From contig JBOFGV010000096.1 of NCBI GenBank assembly GCA_051649305.1, forward strand, positions 65,628 to 129,627: a DNA stretch of 64,000 bases, read 5' to 3'. The DNA is from JADCCX01 sp051649305 (GTDB lineage Bacteria > Pseudomonadota > Alphaproteobacteria > Rhizobiales > Beijerinckiaceae). A program made the translations under genes and the position numbers. Positions within the stretch are counted from its first letter, which is position 1, and each line of letters opens with the position of its first letter. Shown here in pieces: positions 1-9,903 of the stretch. A model generated the notes under the pieces. The model did no database searches. It was not told the DNA's origin and saw nothing but the letters and a program-made list of their open reading frames with translations.

Positions 1-545
1 GTTTCAACTGGAACGAGTGCCAGACCACCTTCATGCAGGGCCGCGCGGCGATGTGGCTGGATGGCATTGGCTTTGCCACACCGCTGGAAGATCCAACCAA
101 GTCCCGCATCGTTGGCAAGGTTGGCTACGGCGTCACGCCGCCGGGACCAAAGGGCCATCACTCGGCGCTCTTCGGAGACGGGCTTGGAATCTCGCGCTCC
201 TCCACCAAGAAACAGGCGGCCTGGCTCTATCTCCAGTTCATGTGCAACAAGGGCAACCAGTTGGCCATGCTGAAAGCCGGGGCTGGTTCGCCGGGCCGTT
301 CCTCCGCGCTGGGCAATCCGGAAGCGCAGGCAGGATCCCGCTTCAGCAAGGAATACTTCGATTGCCTCGCAGCCTCCGGCAAGATCGCAAGGGCTGGCCT
401 GCCGCAGATCATCCCGGTCACCGAGTTCCGTGATGTCTTCGGCGTGGCACTGACAAACACGCTGTCTGGTGCGGATGTAGCAACAGAATTGAAGAAAGCG
501 ACGGAAGCCTTCAAGCCTGTTCTGGAGAAGAGCGAGCAGGGTTGA
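1..545 (+). CDS. Extracellular sugar-binding protein, family 1 (5' truncated)
   Basis: This is the C-terminal part (about 180 residues) of a periplasmic solute-binding protein; the reading frame is already open at base 3 and the start lies outside the window. The QTTFMQGRAAMWLDG-like stretch near the visible beginning is typical of the SBP_bac_1 family, where it lines the sugar-binding cleft. It is followed by two permease genes of the same CUT1 class, so it should deliver its ligand to them. No ATPase gene of this system is visible in the window. The ligand cannot be told from the fragment; sugars, sugar alcohols or related polyols are usual for the family. Confidence 0.85.
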   Translation, partial: FNWNECQTTFMQGRAAMWLDGIGFATPLEDPTKSRIVGKVGYGVTPPGPKGHHSALFGDGLGISRSSTKKQAAWLYLQFMCNKGNQLAMLKAGAGSPGRSSALGNPEAQAGSRFSKEYFDCLAASGKIARAGLPQIIPVTEFRDVFGVALTNTLSGADVATELKKATEAFKPVLEKSEQG

Positions 546-578
546 TCAACAATCAACTCTCATGATTTCATTGGCCTG

Positions 579-615
579 CCCTTCTCCTTGTCTTAAATTT
601 GGAGAAGGGTCTTTT
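579..615 (+). terminator. Hairpin between binding protein and permease genes (attenuating terminator)
   Basis: CCCTTCTCC (579-587) pairs with GGAGAAGGG (601-609) across a 13-base loop and is followed by TCTTTT. It lies between the stop of the binding protein (545) and the permease start (627). Such hairpins often lower expression of permeases relative to the abundant binding protein. The stem sequence resembles the CCTTCTCCC hairpins of the palindromic repeats elsewhere in this window, so it may be a degenerate copy of that repeat. Confidence 0.55.
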
Positions 616-626
616 GCGGCAGTTCC

Positions 627-1531
<905 letters not shown>

Positions 1532-1535
<4 letters not shown>

Positions 1536-2365
1536 GCAACCGTGTTGAATCCGGCGGCATCTGGCGCAAGGTTGGCTTTGGCTTTTCAGTGTTTGCACTG
1601 GTTTCGCCCGCCATCCTTGTCTTCCTCTGGATGATCTCGCTGTCCCTGAAGAACGAATTGGACAACACGGCGTTTCCGCCGGTGTTCATCCCCAATCCGC
1701 CGACCCTTGCAAATTACATCGACGTCTTCGAGAAGAACAATTTCCTGCTCTATTTCTGGAATTCGATTCTGGTCACCGGCGGGGCGGTGCTCATCGGTCT
1801 GCTGGTCGGTGTGCCTGCAGGATACGGCATTGCGCGTTCGAAGGCGCATCGCACCGCGATCATGATTTTGATTGCACGCATGACACCAGCGCTGTCCTAT
1901 CTGATCCCGCTTTTCCTTGTGTTTCAGGTGCTCGGCCTCATCGGTAGCATCTGGGCCCTGCTGATCACGCATCTCGTCATTACGGTTCCCATCATCGTCT
2001 GGGTGATGATCGGTTACTTCGAGGGCATCCCGCAGGAGCTGGAGGACGCAGCCTATGTGGATGGCGCGACCCTCTGGCAGAGCTTCCGCTTCATCGCCCT
2101 GCCACTGGCTCGCCCCGGCATGATGGTGGGGGCTATCCTCGCCTTCATTTTCTCATGGAATAACTTCGTCTTCTCAGTGGTGCTCGGCGGCAAGAACAGC
2201 CGCACTCTCCCTTCGGCGGTCTATAACTCCTTGACCTTCGAGCAGATTTCCTGGGGTCCACTGGCGGCAGCAGCGCTGCTGGTGACCTTGCCTGTCATTA
2301 TCCTGACAGTGGCTGCCCAGCGCGAGATTGTGGCTGGCCTCTCAGCGGGCGGTCTGAAGGATTAG
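1532..2365 (+). CDS. CUT1 sugar ABC transporter permease (UgpE/MalG type)
   Basis: The 277-residue inner-membrane permease is the partner of the preceding gene. I chose the ATG at 1532, which overlaps the upstream stop codon as ATGA; an upstream in-frame ATG at 1520 would lie inside the neighbour. The EAA loop ELEDAAYVDGATLWQSF is near residue 170, and the C-terminus has the usual last membrane helix and a short basic tail. No ATP-binding subunit follows: the next gene begins a different sugar transporter. The ATPase may lie upstream of the window, or an MsmK-like ATPase may be shared. Confidence 0.85.
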
Positions 2366-2503
2366 ATGGCCCATCAGCCCTCTTGCCATCATCCAAAAGC
2401 TGCGCCTACAATCCGCTTGAGCTGTTCGGGGAGCACAGTTCACTGCACTGCCTTCCGTTGATTGCTATGGTGCATCACGGAGAAAAATAATTGGGAGGAA
2501 ATC

Positions 2504-3565
2504 ATGGTTCACTTCACCCGCCGCGCGGTTCTGGCCGCTGCTGCCATCGCCGCTTCCGTTCCTGCCTTTGCGCAGGACAAGGGCACGGTTGGCATCTCGA
2601 TGCCGACAAAGACCTCTGCCCGCTGGATTGATGACGGCAACAACATGGTCAAGGAACTGCAGGCCCGTGGCTACAAGACAGATCTGCAGTACGCCGATGA
2701 TGATATCCCCAACCAGTTGGCCCAGATCGAGAACATGATCACCAAGGGCGTGAAAGTCCTCGTGATTGCCGCGATTGACGGCACAACCCTGAAGAACGGT
2801 CTGGCCAAAGCGGCTGAGCGCGGAATCAAGGTTTTTGCCTATGACCGCCTGATCCGTGGCTCACAGCATGTGGATTTCTACACCACCTTCGACAACTTCC
2901 AGGTGGGTGTGTTGCAGGCCACAACGCTCGTCAACGGCCTTGGCGTCAATCAGGGCAAGGGCCCGTTCAACATCGAGCTCTTCGGTGGTTCACCTGACGA
3001 TAACAACGCCTTCTTCTTCTACAACGGTGCAATGTCCGTGTTGCAGCCATTGATCGACCAGAAGAAACTGGTGGTTGCTTCCGGCCAGATGGGCATGGAA
3101 AAGGTCGGCACCCTGCGCTGGGATGGCGCTGTGGCGCAGGCCCGCATGGATAACCTCCTGTCGGCCCACTACACCTCGAAGCGTGTTGATGCCGTGCTCT
3201 CGCCTTATGATGGCCTCTCCATCGGCATCCTGTCGTCGCTCCGCGCTGTTGGCTACGGCACTGCCAGCCAGCCCTTCCCGCTCGTCTCAGGTCAGGATGC
3301 TGAAATCGCCTCCATGAAGTCGATCATCGCAGGCGTCCAGCACTCGACGATCTTCAAGGACACGCGTGATCTCGCCAAAGTGACATCTGGCATGATTGAT
3401 GCCGTGTTGTCTGGCAAAGCACCTGAGATCAACGACACCAAGACCTACGACAACGGCGTCAAGGTTGTGCCTGCCTTCCTGCTGAAGCCGGTTGCTGTTG
3501 ACAAGACCAACTGGAAAGCCATCCTTATTGATTCAGGCTACTACAAGGAAACACAGTTGCGCTGA
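2504..3565 (+). CDS. chvE: ChvE-type multiple sugar-binding periplasmic protein
   Basis: This 353-residue secreted protein closely resembles ChvE of Agrobacterium, which binds galactose, arabinose, glucose and related aldoses for uptake and, in Agrobacterium, for VirA-mediated virulence sensing. Hallmark stretches include GISMPTKTSARWIDDGNN after the signal peptide, the ADDDIPNQLAQIENM and VIAAIDGTT segments, and ELFGGSPDDNNAFFFYNGAM in the middle. The signal peptide ends at AFAQ. The start at 2504 is preceded by GGGAGGAA; an open frame upstream to 2462 lacks a site. The genes that follow are gguA and gguB, the same order as in Agrobacterium. No VirA/VirG genes are visible, so a metabolic role is the safer reading. 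Confidence 0.93.
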   Translation: MVHFTRRAVLAAAAIAASVPAFAQDKGTVGISMPTKTSARWIDDGNNMVKELQARGYKTDLQYADDDIPNQLAQIENMITKGVKVLVIAAIDGTTLKNGLAKAAERGIKVFAYDRLIRGSQHVDFYTTFDNFQVGVLQATTLVNGLGVNQGKGPFNIELFGGSPDDNNAFFFYNGAMSVLQPLIDQKKLVVASGQMGMEKVGTLRWDGAVAQARMDNLLSAHYTSKRVDAVLSPYDGLSIGILSSLRAVGYGTASQPFPLVSGQDAEIASMKSIIAGVQHSTIFKDTRDLAKVTSGMIDAVLSGKAPEINDTKTYDNGVKVVPAFLLKPVAVDKTNWKAILIDSGYYKETQLR

Positions 3566-3583
3566 TTGATTAGTTCGACTGTC

Positions 3584-5170
3584 ATGACAAACCAGACTGC
3601 CCCGATGCGCGATGAGGCACGCCTTGCTGCGGATCGGGGCGAAGCAAGCCCTGTGCTGGAGATGCGCGGCATCTCGAAATCCTTCCCCGGCGTCAAGGCG
3701 CTGACGGATGTGACCCTCACGGTCACGGAAGGGCACATTCACGCCATCGTTGGTGAAAACGGTGCCGGCAAATCAACGCTCATGAAAGTGCTATCCGGCG
3801 TTTATCCACATGGCAGCTATGGCGGTTCCATCCATTTTGACGGTGAGGAGCGACGCTTTCGCGGCATCGCGGATTCCGAGCATGCGGGCATCATCATCAT
3901 CCATCAGGAGCTGGCGCTGGTGCCGCTTCTTTCGATTGCAGAGAACATCTTTCTGGGCAACGAAACTGCAAAGGGCGGCGTCATCAGCTGGCCGACGGCC
4001 TTCAGCCGCACACGCGATTTGCTGGCGCGCGTGGGCCTGAAAGAATCGCCTGCAACCCTCGTCACAGACATCGGTGTTGGCAAGCAACAGCTTGTGGAAA
4101 TTGCCAAGGCGCTGTCCAAGAAGGTCAAGCTGCTGATCCTTGATGAGCCAACCGCCAGCCTGAATGAAACCGACAGCAATGCGCTGCTTGTCTTGCTGCA
4201 GGAATTCCGGCGGCAGGGCATCACGTCCATCATCATCTCGCACAAATTGAACGAGGTTCTGAAGGTGGCTGACCGCGTGACTGTGCTGCGCGATGGCGTG
4301 ACAGTGGCCACCCGCGACATTGCTGATGTGACCGAAAGCTGGATCATCCAGAACATGGTGGGCCGCGCCCTTGAGGACCGCTATCCCAAACGCAATGCCA
4401 AAGTTGGCGATGTGCTGTTTGAGGTGAAAGACTGGCGCGTGCATCATGCCCAGCATGCTGACCGCCTGATGATCAAGGGCATCAACCTCAATGTCCGGAA
4501 GGGTGAGGTGGTGGGTATTGCCGGCTTGATGGGGGCAGGCCGCACTGAATTCGCCATGAGCGTTTTTGGCCGCTCCTACGGCCAGAAGATTTCCGGCGAA
4601 GCGCGCATGAACGGCGCTGTGGTTGATCTTAGCACCGTGCCAAAAGCGCTGGCCCAGCGCATCGCCTATGTCACCGAGGACCGCAAGGCGCTGGGGCTGG
4701 TGCTGGATGATCCTATCAAGCAGAACATCTCGCTCGGCAATCTGAAGGCTGTTTCGCGCCATGCCATCATGGATGATATCGCCGAACTGAAAGTCGCGAC
4801 CGGCTTTCGCGACCGCCTGAAAATCAAGAGCGCTGGCGTGTTTCAAAAAGCGGTAGAGCTTTCCGGCGGCAACCAGCAGAAGGTTGTGTTGGGCAAATGG
4901 CTGTTCACGGAACCCGAGCTTCTCATCCTTGATGAACCCACGCGCGGCATCGATGTCGGGGCCAAATACGAGATCGCCAAGATCATCAACGAGCTCGCCG
5001 AAAGCGGCAAGGCAATCCTCTTGATCTCATCGGAAATGCCCGAACTACTGGGCATCGCTGACCGCATCTACGTGATGAACGAAGGTGCGATTGCGGCTGA
5101 AATGCCGGTCAGCGAAGCGAGCCAGGAAAAGATTATGGCAGCCATCATTCAACACGGAGCGAAAGCATGA
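3584..5170 (+). CDS. gguA: Sugar ABC transporter ATP-binding protein GguA
   Basis: This is the cytoplasmic ATPase of the ChvE importer, with two fused nucleotide-binding domains as in the MglA/XylG/GguA family (CUT2). The first domain has Walker A GENGAGKST and Walker B LLILDEPTA. The second has a degenerate Walker A (GLMGAGRTE), the signature LSGGNQQKV and Walker B LLILDEPTRGID, which is the normal asymmetric pattern of the family. The start is uncertain: a TTG at 3566 directly after the chvE stop, ATG 3584 (chosen) and ATG 3605 are all in frame and none has a strong ribosome-binding site. The gene overlaps gguB by four bases. Confidence 0.92.
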   Translation: MTNQTAPMRDEARLAADRGEASPVLEMRGISKSFPGVKALTDVTLTVTEGHIHAIVGENGAGKSTLMKVLSGVYPHGSYGGSIHFDGEERRFRGIADSEHAGIIIIHQELALVPLLSIAENIFLGNETAKGGVISWPTAFSRTRDLLARVGLKESPATLVTDIGVGKQQLVEIAKALSKKVKLLILDEPTASLNETDSNALLVLLQEFRRQGITSIIISHKLNEVLKVADRVTVLRDGVTVATRDIADVTESWIIQNMVGRALEDRYPKRNAKVGDVLFEVKDWRVHHAQHADRLMIKGINLNVRKGEVVGIAGLMGAGRTEFAMSVFGRSYGQKISGEARMNGAVVDLSTVPKALAQRIAYVTEDRKALGLVLDDPIKQNISLGNLKAVSRHAIMDDIAELKVATGFRDRLKIKSAGVFQKAVELSGGNQQKVVLGKWLFTEPELLILDEPTRGIDVGAKYEIAKIINELAESGKAILLISSEMPELLGIADRIYVMNEGAIAAEMPVSEASQEKIMAAIIQHGAKA

Positions 5171-6363
5171 GTGTCCAGACGACTGCAGGCACGGCTGAGC
5201 CAGCCCGTTCGACCCTCGCCTATCTGCGCAGCAACATCCGTGATTACGGCATGCTGCTCGCTTTGATGGCAATCATGATTTTCTTCGGCATCGCCACCGA
5301 TGGCACATTGTTCAAGCCCGTGAACCTGACGAACGTGATTTCGCAAAACAGCTACATTATCATCATGGCGCTGGGCATGCTGCTGATCATTGTGGCGGGC
5401 CACATTGATCTCTCCATCGGCTCGGTCTGCGCCTTTGTCGGCGGATTGGCGGCGGTGATGATGGTGCAATGGAACTGGCATCCGGCCATCGCCATTCCGC
5501 TCTGTCTTGTCGTTGGCGGCCTGATTGGCGCGGCCCAAGGCTACTTTGTGGCCTATCAGAAAATCCCGTCCTTCATTGTCACGCTGGCGGGCATGCTGGT
5601 GTTCCGTGGTCTGACACTCTGGCTGTTGCAGGGCCAGTCTGTCGGGCCACTGCCGCCCGGCGTCATTGAGATGGGAGCAGGCTTCATTCCCGATGTCACA
5701 GGCACGAAAGGCTTCCACGTCACATCGATGGCGCTGGGTGTGATGATTGCGGTTCTGGTCATTGGACTCAACATCCGCCAGCGCGCCAACGAGCAGGCGC
5801 ATGGCATGGAGGACGAACCGCAGATCGTGTTTGTCATCAAGAACCTGATTGCCTTCTGCGGCATCATCGCCCTCACCTATCTGCTCGCCACCTATAAGGG
5901 CATCCTCAATGTGCTGGTGATCATGGGCGTGCTGATAGCGCTCTATTCCTTCATCGCAGGCCGCACCACGGTGGGCCGCCGCATCTATGCGCTGGGTGGC
6001 AACGAGAAGGCGACCAAGCTTTCGGGCGTCAACACGGAGCGATTGACGTTCCTTGCCTTCGTCAACATGGGCGTGCTGGCTGCACTCGCAGGCATTATCT
6101 TCGCAGCCCGCCTCAGCACTGCCACACCCAAGGCAGGTGTTTCGTTTGAGCTCGATGTCATCGCTGCCTGCTTCATCGGCGGGGCTTCGGCTTACGGCGG
6201 TGTCGGCACCATCATCGGCGCGGTGATCGGCGCTTTCATCATGGGCATCATGAACAACGGCATGTCGATCCTTGGCATCGGCATCGACTGGCAGCAGGTG
6301 ATCAAGGGCCTGGTGCTGCTCGCCGCCGTGCAGTTTGACGTCTACAACAAGCGGCGCGCCTGA
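5167..6363 (+). CDS. gguB: Sugar ABC transporter permease GguB
   Basis: The 398-residue protein is a very hydrophobic inner-membrane permease of the RbsC/XylH/GguB family. The conserved LIIVAGHIDLSIGSV segment is near residue 75 and AYGGVGTIIGAVIGAFIMGIMNNGM is near the C-terminus. It starts with an ATGA overlap on gguA and completes the chvE-gguA-gguB unit, importing aldoses such as galactose and arabinose. Family members of this length carry a long cytoplasmic or periplasmic loop in the middle; here it corresponds to the charged stretch NIRQRANEQAHGMEDEPQ. Confidence 0.92.
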   Translation: MSVQTTAGTAEPARSTLAYLRSNIRDYGMLLALMAIMIFFGIATDGTLFKPVNLTNVISQNSYIIIMALGMLLIIVAGHIDLSIGSVCAFVGGLAAVMMVQWNWHPAIAIPLCLVVGGLIGAAQGYFVAYQKIPSFIVTLAGMLVFRGLTLWLLQGQSVGPLPPGVIEMGAGFIPDVTGTKGFHVTSMALGVMIAVLVIGLNIRQRANEQAHGMEDEPQIVFVIKNLIAFCGIIALTYLLATYKGILNVLVIMGVLIALYSFIAGRTTVGRRIYALGGNEKATKLSGVNTERLTFLAFVNMGVLAALAGIIFAARLSTATPKAGVSFELDVIAACFIGGASAYGGVGTIIGAVIGAFIMGIMNNGMSILGIGIDWQQVIKGLVLLAAVQFDVYNKRRA

Positions 6364-6445
6364 GGAGATACGGCCTGTAGACAAGACGCTGTTTCTCGAT
6401 AGACTGTCTGGCAATAAATAAAAAAGACGTTTTGGGAGAGACGCC

Positions 6446-7429
6446 ATGAAAGAGATTTTCAAGCCTGATCGCCGCCTTGTTCTGACTGGCGCAGGAGCTG
6501 CCCTCATCACAAGGCCCGCCAGTGCGCAGGCATGGCCCGGCAGGGCAATCACCTTGGTCGTGCCATTCCCGGCAGGTGGCACAACGGACGTCACCGCCCG
6601 TCTTGTGGGACAGGAAATCACAGGGCCGCTTGGTCAGGCGGTGGTTGTTGAAAACAAGCCAGGTGCCAATGGCAACGTCGGTTCTGCACAAGTGGCAAAG
6701 GCCGCTGCTGATGGCTACACTTTGCTGGCAACCGGCGTGGGGTCCAATGCGGTCAACCACGGCATCTACAAAACCATGCCATATGATTCATTCAAGGACT
6801 TCGCCCACATCACCATGATGACCAGCGGGCCGAACGTGCTTGTGGTCAACAAGGATTTCCCGGCGAAGGACCTAAAAGAGTTTTTGGCCCATGTGAAAGC
6901 CAACCCCGGAAAGTTCAACTACGCCTCATCTGGCATGGGTGCCTCAGGCCATATGGCGATGGAACTGCTCAAACTGAAAGCGGGTCTCGATATCCAGCAT
7001 GTGCCCTATCGCGGTGGCGCGCCAGCCATGAACGATGTGATCGGCGGTCAGGTGCCCATGATGTTCATCAATCAGGACATGGCTTTCGCGCAAGCGGCCG
7101 CCGGGATGGTAAAAATGATCGGCGTGGCGAGCCTTGAGCGCAACCCCGGCGCACCGACAACGCCGACGATTGCCGAGCAGGGCTATCCCGGTTTTGAGGC
7201 CGTTTCCTGGAACGGTCTGGCCGCACCCGCAGGCACACCAAAAGCCATTATTGACCGGTTGCATGCCGAAGCAAAGAAAGCCCTGCAAAGTGCAGCCATT
7301 CAGGAGAAGCTTGTGAAGAACGGCTTCGTGGTTGGCGGCAACACGCCTGAGGAACAGCAGAAGTTCGTGGCGGCTGAAATGGCGAAATGGGCCGAGGTCG
7401 CCAAGGTTGCCAAGGTGAGCGTGGACTGA
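6446..7429 (+). CDS. TctC/Bug-family periplasmic substrate-binding protein (orphan)
   Basis: The 327-residue protein has an export signal containing an RR pair (DRRLVLTGAGAA, cleavage near ASAQA). Bug-family blocks follow: ITLVVPFPAGGTTDVTAR, QAVVVENKPGANGN, HVPYRGGAPAMNDVIGGQVP and the terminal GNTPEEQQKFV. These proteins bind carboxylates for tripartite tricarboxylate transporters. No TctA or TctB membrane gene is present nearby, which is common, since Bug proteins are often orphan. A good GGGAGAG site precedes ATG 6446. Its place between the sugar importer and a sugar-acid dehydratase suggests that it binds a sugar acid; that is inference. Confidence 0.88.
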   Translation: MKEIFKPDRRLVLTGAGAALITRPASAQAWPGRAITLVVPFPAGGTTDVTARLVGQEITGPLGQAVVVENKPGANGNVGSAQVAKAAADGYTLLATGVGSNAVNHGIYKTMPYDSFKDFAHITMMTSGPNVLVVNKDFPAKDLKEFLAHVKANPGKFNYASSGMGASGHMAMELLKLKAGLDIQHVPYRGGAPAMNDVIGGQVPMMFINQDMAFAQAAAGMVKMIGVASLERNPGAPTTPTIAEQGYPGFEAVSWNGLAAPAGTPKAIIDRLHAEAKKALQSAAIQEKLVKNGFVVGGNTPEEQQKFVAAEMAKWAEVAKVAKVSVD

Positions 7430-7436
7430 GAATACC

Positions 7437-9170
7437 GTGACCCGTAAAACACCTGATACCCTTCGCTCCGCCCGCTGGTTTGCGCCCGACGATTTCCGCT
7501 CCTTCGGCCATCGCTCGCGCATGAACCAGCTTGGCTTTTCAGCCGAGGATTATGTCGGCAAGCCGGTGATTGCGGTCATCAACACATGGTCCGAGATTGC
7601 CACTTGCCACCAGCATTTCAAGACGCGGGTGGAGGATGTGAAGCGCGGCATTTTGCAGGCCGGAGGGTTCCCCATCGAGCTGCCAGCGATCTCGCTGACG
7701 GAAGGCAAGGTGAAGCCGACGACCATGCTCTACCGCAACTTTCTGGCGATGGAGACAGAGGAGTTGATCCGCTCTCACCCTGTGGATGGCGCGGTGCTGA
7801 TGGGCGGGTGTGACAAAACAACACCGGGGTTAATCCTTGGCGCCATCAGCGCCGGCTTGCCCGCGATCTTTGTGCCTGCCGGGCCAATGCTGCGCGGCAA
7901 CTGGCAGGGCAAGGTGCTGGGGTCTGGCTCCGATGCGTTCAAGTACTGGGACGAGCGGCGCGCAGGCAATATCTCGGACAAGGTCTGGCAGGAGATGGAA
8001 GTGGGCATCGCCCGTTCTCCCGGCGTCTGCATGACTATGGGGACGGCCTCCACCATGACTGGCCTGGCTGATGCGCTGGGCTTCTGCATCCCCGGCACAT
8101 CATCCCTGCCCGCCGTTGACAGCAACCACATCCGCATGTGCGCCGATGCTGGACGTCGCATTGTCGGCATGGTCTGGGAAGATCTGACGCCAGACAAGAT
8201 CCTCACCCATGCAGCGTTCCAGAATGCCATCGTCACCGCCATGGCCATGGGCTGCTCCACCAATGCCGTGATCCATATGATCGCCATGGCACGACGTGCT
8301 GGCCATGCCATCGGCCTTGATGACTTTGACGCAGCCTCTCGCCGCGTGCCGGTCATCGCCAATGTGCGCCCCTCGGGCGATAAATATCTGATGGAGGATT
8401 TCTACTACGCCGGTGGCCTGCTCGGCCTGCTGTCGCGCCTCACGCCCTTCCTTGATCTCGACCAGATCACGGTGACTGGCCAGAACTGGCATCACGAATT
8501 GAAGGATGTCGTGGTCTTCAACGATGATGTCATTCGCCCGCTTGATAACGCGATCTACAACGAGGGTGCATTGGCAGTGCTCAAGGGCAATCTCGCGCCC
8601 GATGGCTGCGTCACCAAGCCCTCGGCATCAGCACAAAAGTTTCTCAAACATTCCGGCCCGGCGGTTGTCTTCAACGACTATCCTGATCTCAAAGCCCGCA
8701 TCGACCGGGATGATCTGGATGTGACTGAAGACAGCGTGCTGGTGCTGCGCAATGCTGGCCCGCTGGGCGGACCCGGCATGCCGGAATGGGGCATGATCCC
8801 CATCCCAAAAAAGCTCGTCAAACAGGGCGTGCGCGATATGGTGCGCATCTCTGATGCCCGTATGAGCGGCACCAGCTACGGTGCCTGTATCCTGCACGTC
8901 TCGCCGGAGTCCTATCTCGGCGGTCCGCTGGCGCTGGTGCAGACCGGGGACATCATCACAGTCGATGTGCCCAACCGCAGCATCTCGATGGATGTGCTGG
9001 AGGCGGAACTGGCGGCGCGGCGTACAGCATGGCCCAAGCCGCAACCCCGCTACGAGCGCGGTTATGGCTGGATGTTCAGCCAGCACATCAAGCAGGCGCA
9101 TGAGGGTTGCGACTTTGATTTTCTGGAAACTGACTTTGGCGCGCCGGTGACAGAGCCTGTGATTTTTTGA
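7437..9170 (+). CDS. IlvD/Edd-family sugar-acid dehydratase, probable L-arabinonate dehydratase
   Basis: This cytoplasmic Fe-S dehydratase has 577 residues, the usual length for pentonate dehydratases of the IlvD/Edd family. These enzymes convert an aldonate such as L-arabinonate to the 2-keto-3-deoxy acid. The three cluster cysteines are visible at C57 (ATCHQH), C125 (GGCDKTTPG) and C198 (SPGVCMTMGTAS), and the catalytic-serine motif SDARMSGTSYG is at 472-482. The start is the GTG at 7437, seven bases after the previous stop. With ChvE-GguAB upstream it fits oxidative arabinose or galactose breakdown. The dehydrogenase and lactonase of that pathway are not in view. Other pentonate or hexonate substrates are possible. 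Confidence 0.85.
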   Translation: MTRKTPDTLRSARWFAPDDFRSFGHRSRMNQLGFSAEDYVGKPVIAVINTWSEIATCHQHFKTRVEDVKRGILQAGGFPIELPAISLTEGKVKPTTMLYRNFLAMETEELIRSHPVDGAVLMGGCDKTTPGLILGAISAGLPAIFVPAGPMLRGNWQGKVLGSGSDAFKYWDERRAGNISDKVWQEMEVGIARSPGVCMTMGTASTMTGLADALGFCIPGTSSLPAVDSNHIRMCADAGRRIVGMVWEDLTPDKILTHAAFQNAIVTAMAMGCSTNAVIHMIAMARRAGHAIGLDDFDAASRRVPVIANVRPSGDKYLMEDFYYAGGLLGLLSRLTPFLDLDQITVTGQNWHHELKDVVVFNDDVIRPLDNAIYNEGALAVLKGNLAPDGCVTKPSASAQKFLKHSGPAVVFNDYPDLKARIDRDDLDVTEDSVLVLRNAGPLGGPGMPEWGMIPIPKKLVKQGVRDMVRISDARMSGTSYGACILHVSPESYLGGPLALVQTGDIITVDVPNRSISMDVLEAELAARRTAWPKPQPRYERGYGWMFSQHIKQAHEGCDFDFLETDFGAPVTEPVIF

Positions 9171-9183
9171 AAGACCTGATCTG

Positions 9184-9900
9184 ATGTCCCTAACCCCTGC
9201 CACACGCGCAGCCCTGATGAAAGTCTCCGTCGCGACACTCTGCACGGCGCTCTTCAAGCGCGGGTTGCGCAACCAGTTCATTCAGGATGTGCGCCCGCTC
9301 AACCCCAATGGTCCTAACATGGTGGGTGAGGCTTTCACCCTGCGCTACATGCCAGCGCGGGAAGACCGCAACCAGCTCAGCGTGTTCCAGAACCGTGATC
9401 ATCCGCAACGCAAGGCTGTGGAGGATTGCCCGCCGGGTGCAGTGATGGTGATCGACAGCCGCAAGGATGCGCGCGCCGCTTCTGCAGGTGGTATTCTGGT
9501 GTCGCGCCTGATGAAGCGTGGTGTTGCCGGCGTGGTGACCGATGGTGGTTTTCGTGACAGCCCGGAGATCGCGGAACTCGCTATCCCCGCCTATCACTCC
9601 CGCCCGTCGTCGCCTACCAACCTGACGCTGCATGAAGCCATCGAGATCAACGGTCCCATAGGATGCGGGGACGCGCCGGTGTTTCCCGGTGATGTGATTG
9701 TGGGTGACCGCGAGGGCGTGATTGTCATTCCGGCAGGCATTGCCGACGAGATCGCACAGGAAGCCATCGAGATGACGGCCTTCGAGGATTTTGTGACGGA
9801 GAAGGTGCTGGAAGGCCGCTCGATCCTCGGGCTTTATCCGCCAACGGATCCGCAATCCAAGATCGACTTTGAAGCCTGGCGCAAGGCAAACAAGCGCTGA
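9184..9900 (+). CDS. RraA / HMG-aldolase family protein
   Basis: The 238-residue cytoplasmic protein has the RraA-like fold signatures: PPGAVMVIDSRKDARAASAGG, the TDGGFRD motif that supplies the metal-site arginine and aspartate in 4-hydroxy-4-methyl-2-oxoglutarate aldolases, and VFPGDVIVGDREGVIVIP near residue 170. It starts 13 bases after the dehydratase and is probably co-transcribed. Family members are either class II pyruvate aldolases or RNase E regulators; the conserved metal-site residues and the catabolic neighbours favour an aldolase-type role, perhaps cleavage of the 2-keto-3-deoxy sugar acid. This assignment is inference. Confidence 0.75.
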   Translation: MSLTPATRAALMKVSVATLCTALFKRGLRNQFIQDVRPLNPNGPNMVGEAFTLRYMPAREDRNQLSVFQNRDHPQRKAVEDCPPGAVMVIDSRKDARAASAGGILVSRLMKRGVAGVVTDGGFRDSPEIAELAIPAYHSRPSSPTNLTLHEAIEINGPIGCGDAPVFPGDVIVGDREGVIVIPAGIADEIAQEAIEMTAFEDFVTEKVLEGRSILGLYPPTDPQSKIDFEAWRKANKR

Positions 9901-9903
9901 CCG

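Noticed and set aside
2504..3565. Virulence sensing role of ChvE
   Set aside because: ChvE works with VirA in Agrobacterium, but no vir genes or vir boxes are seen here; a transport role is enough.
3791..4846. Minus-strand open frame of 351 codons opposite gguA
   Set aside because: Antisense shadow of gguA, no motif.
5149..6621. Long minus-strand open frame (490 codons) opposite gguB
   Set aside because: It mirrors gguB in the antisense frame, has a low-complexity His/Asp/Gln-rich translation, and no ribosome-binding site; a shadow of GC-rich coding DNA.
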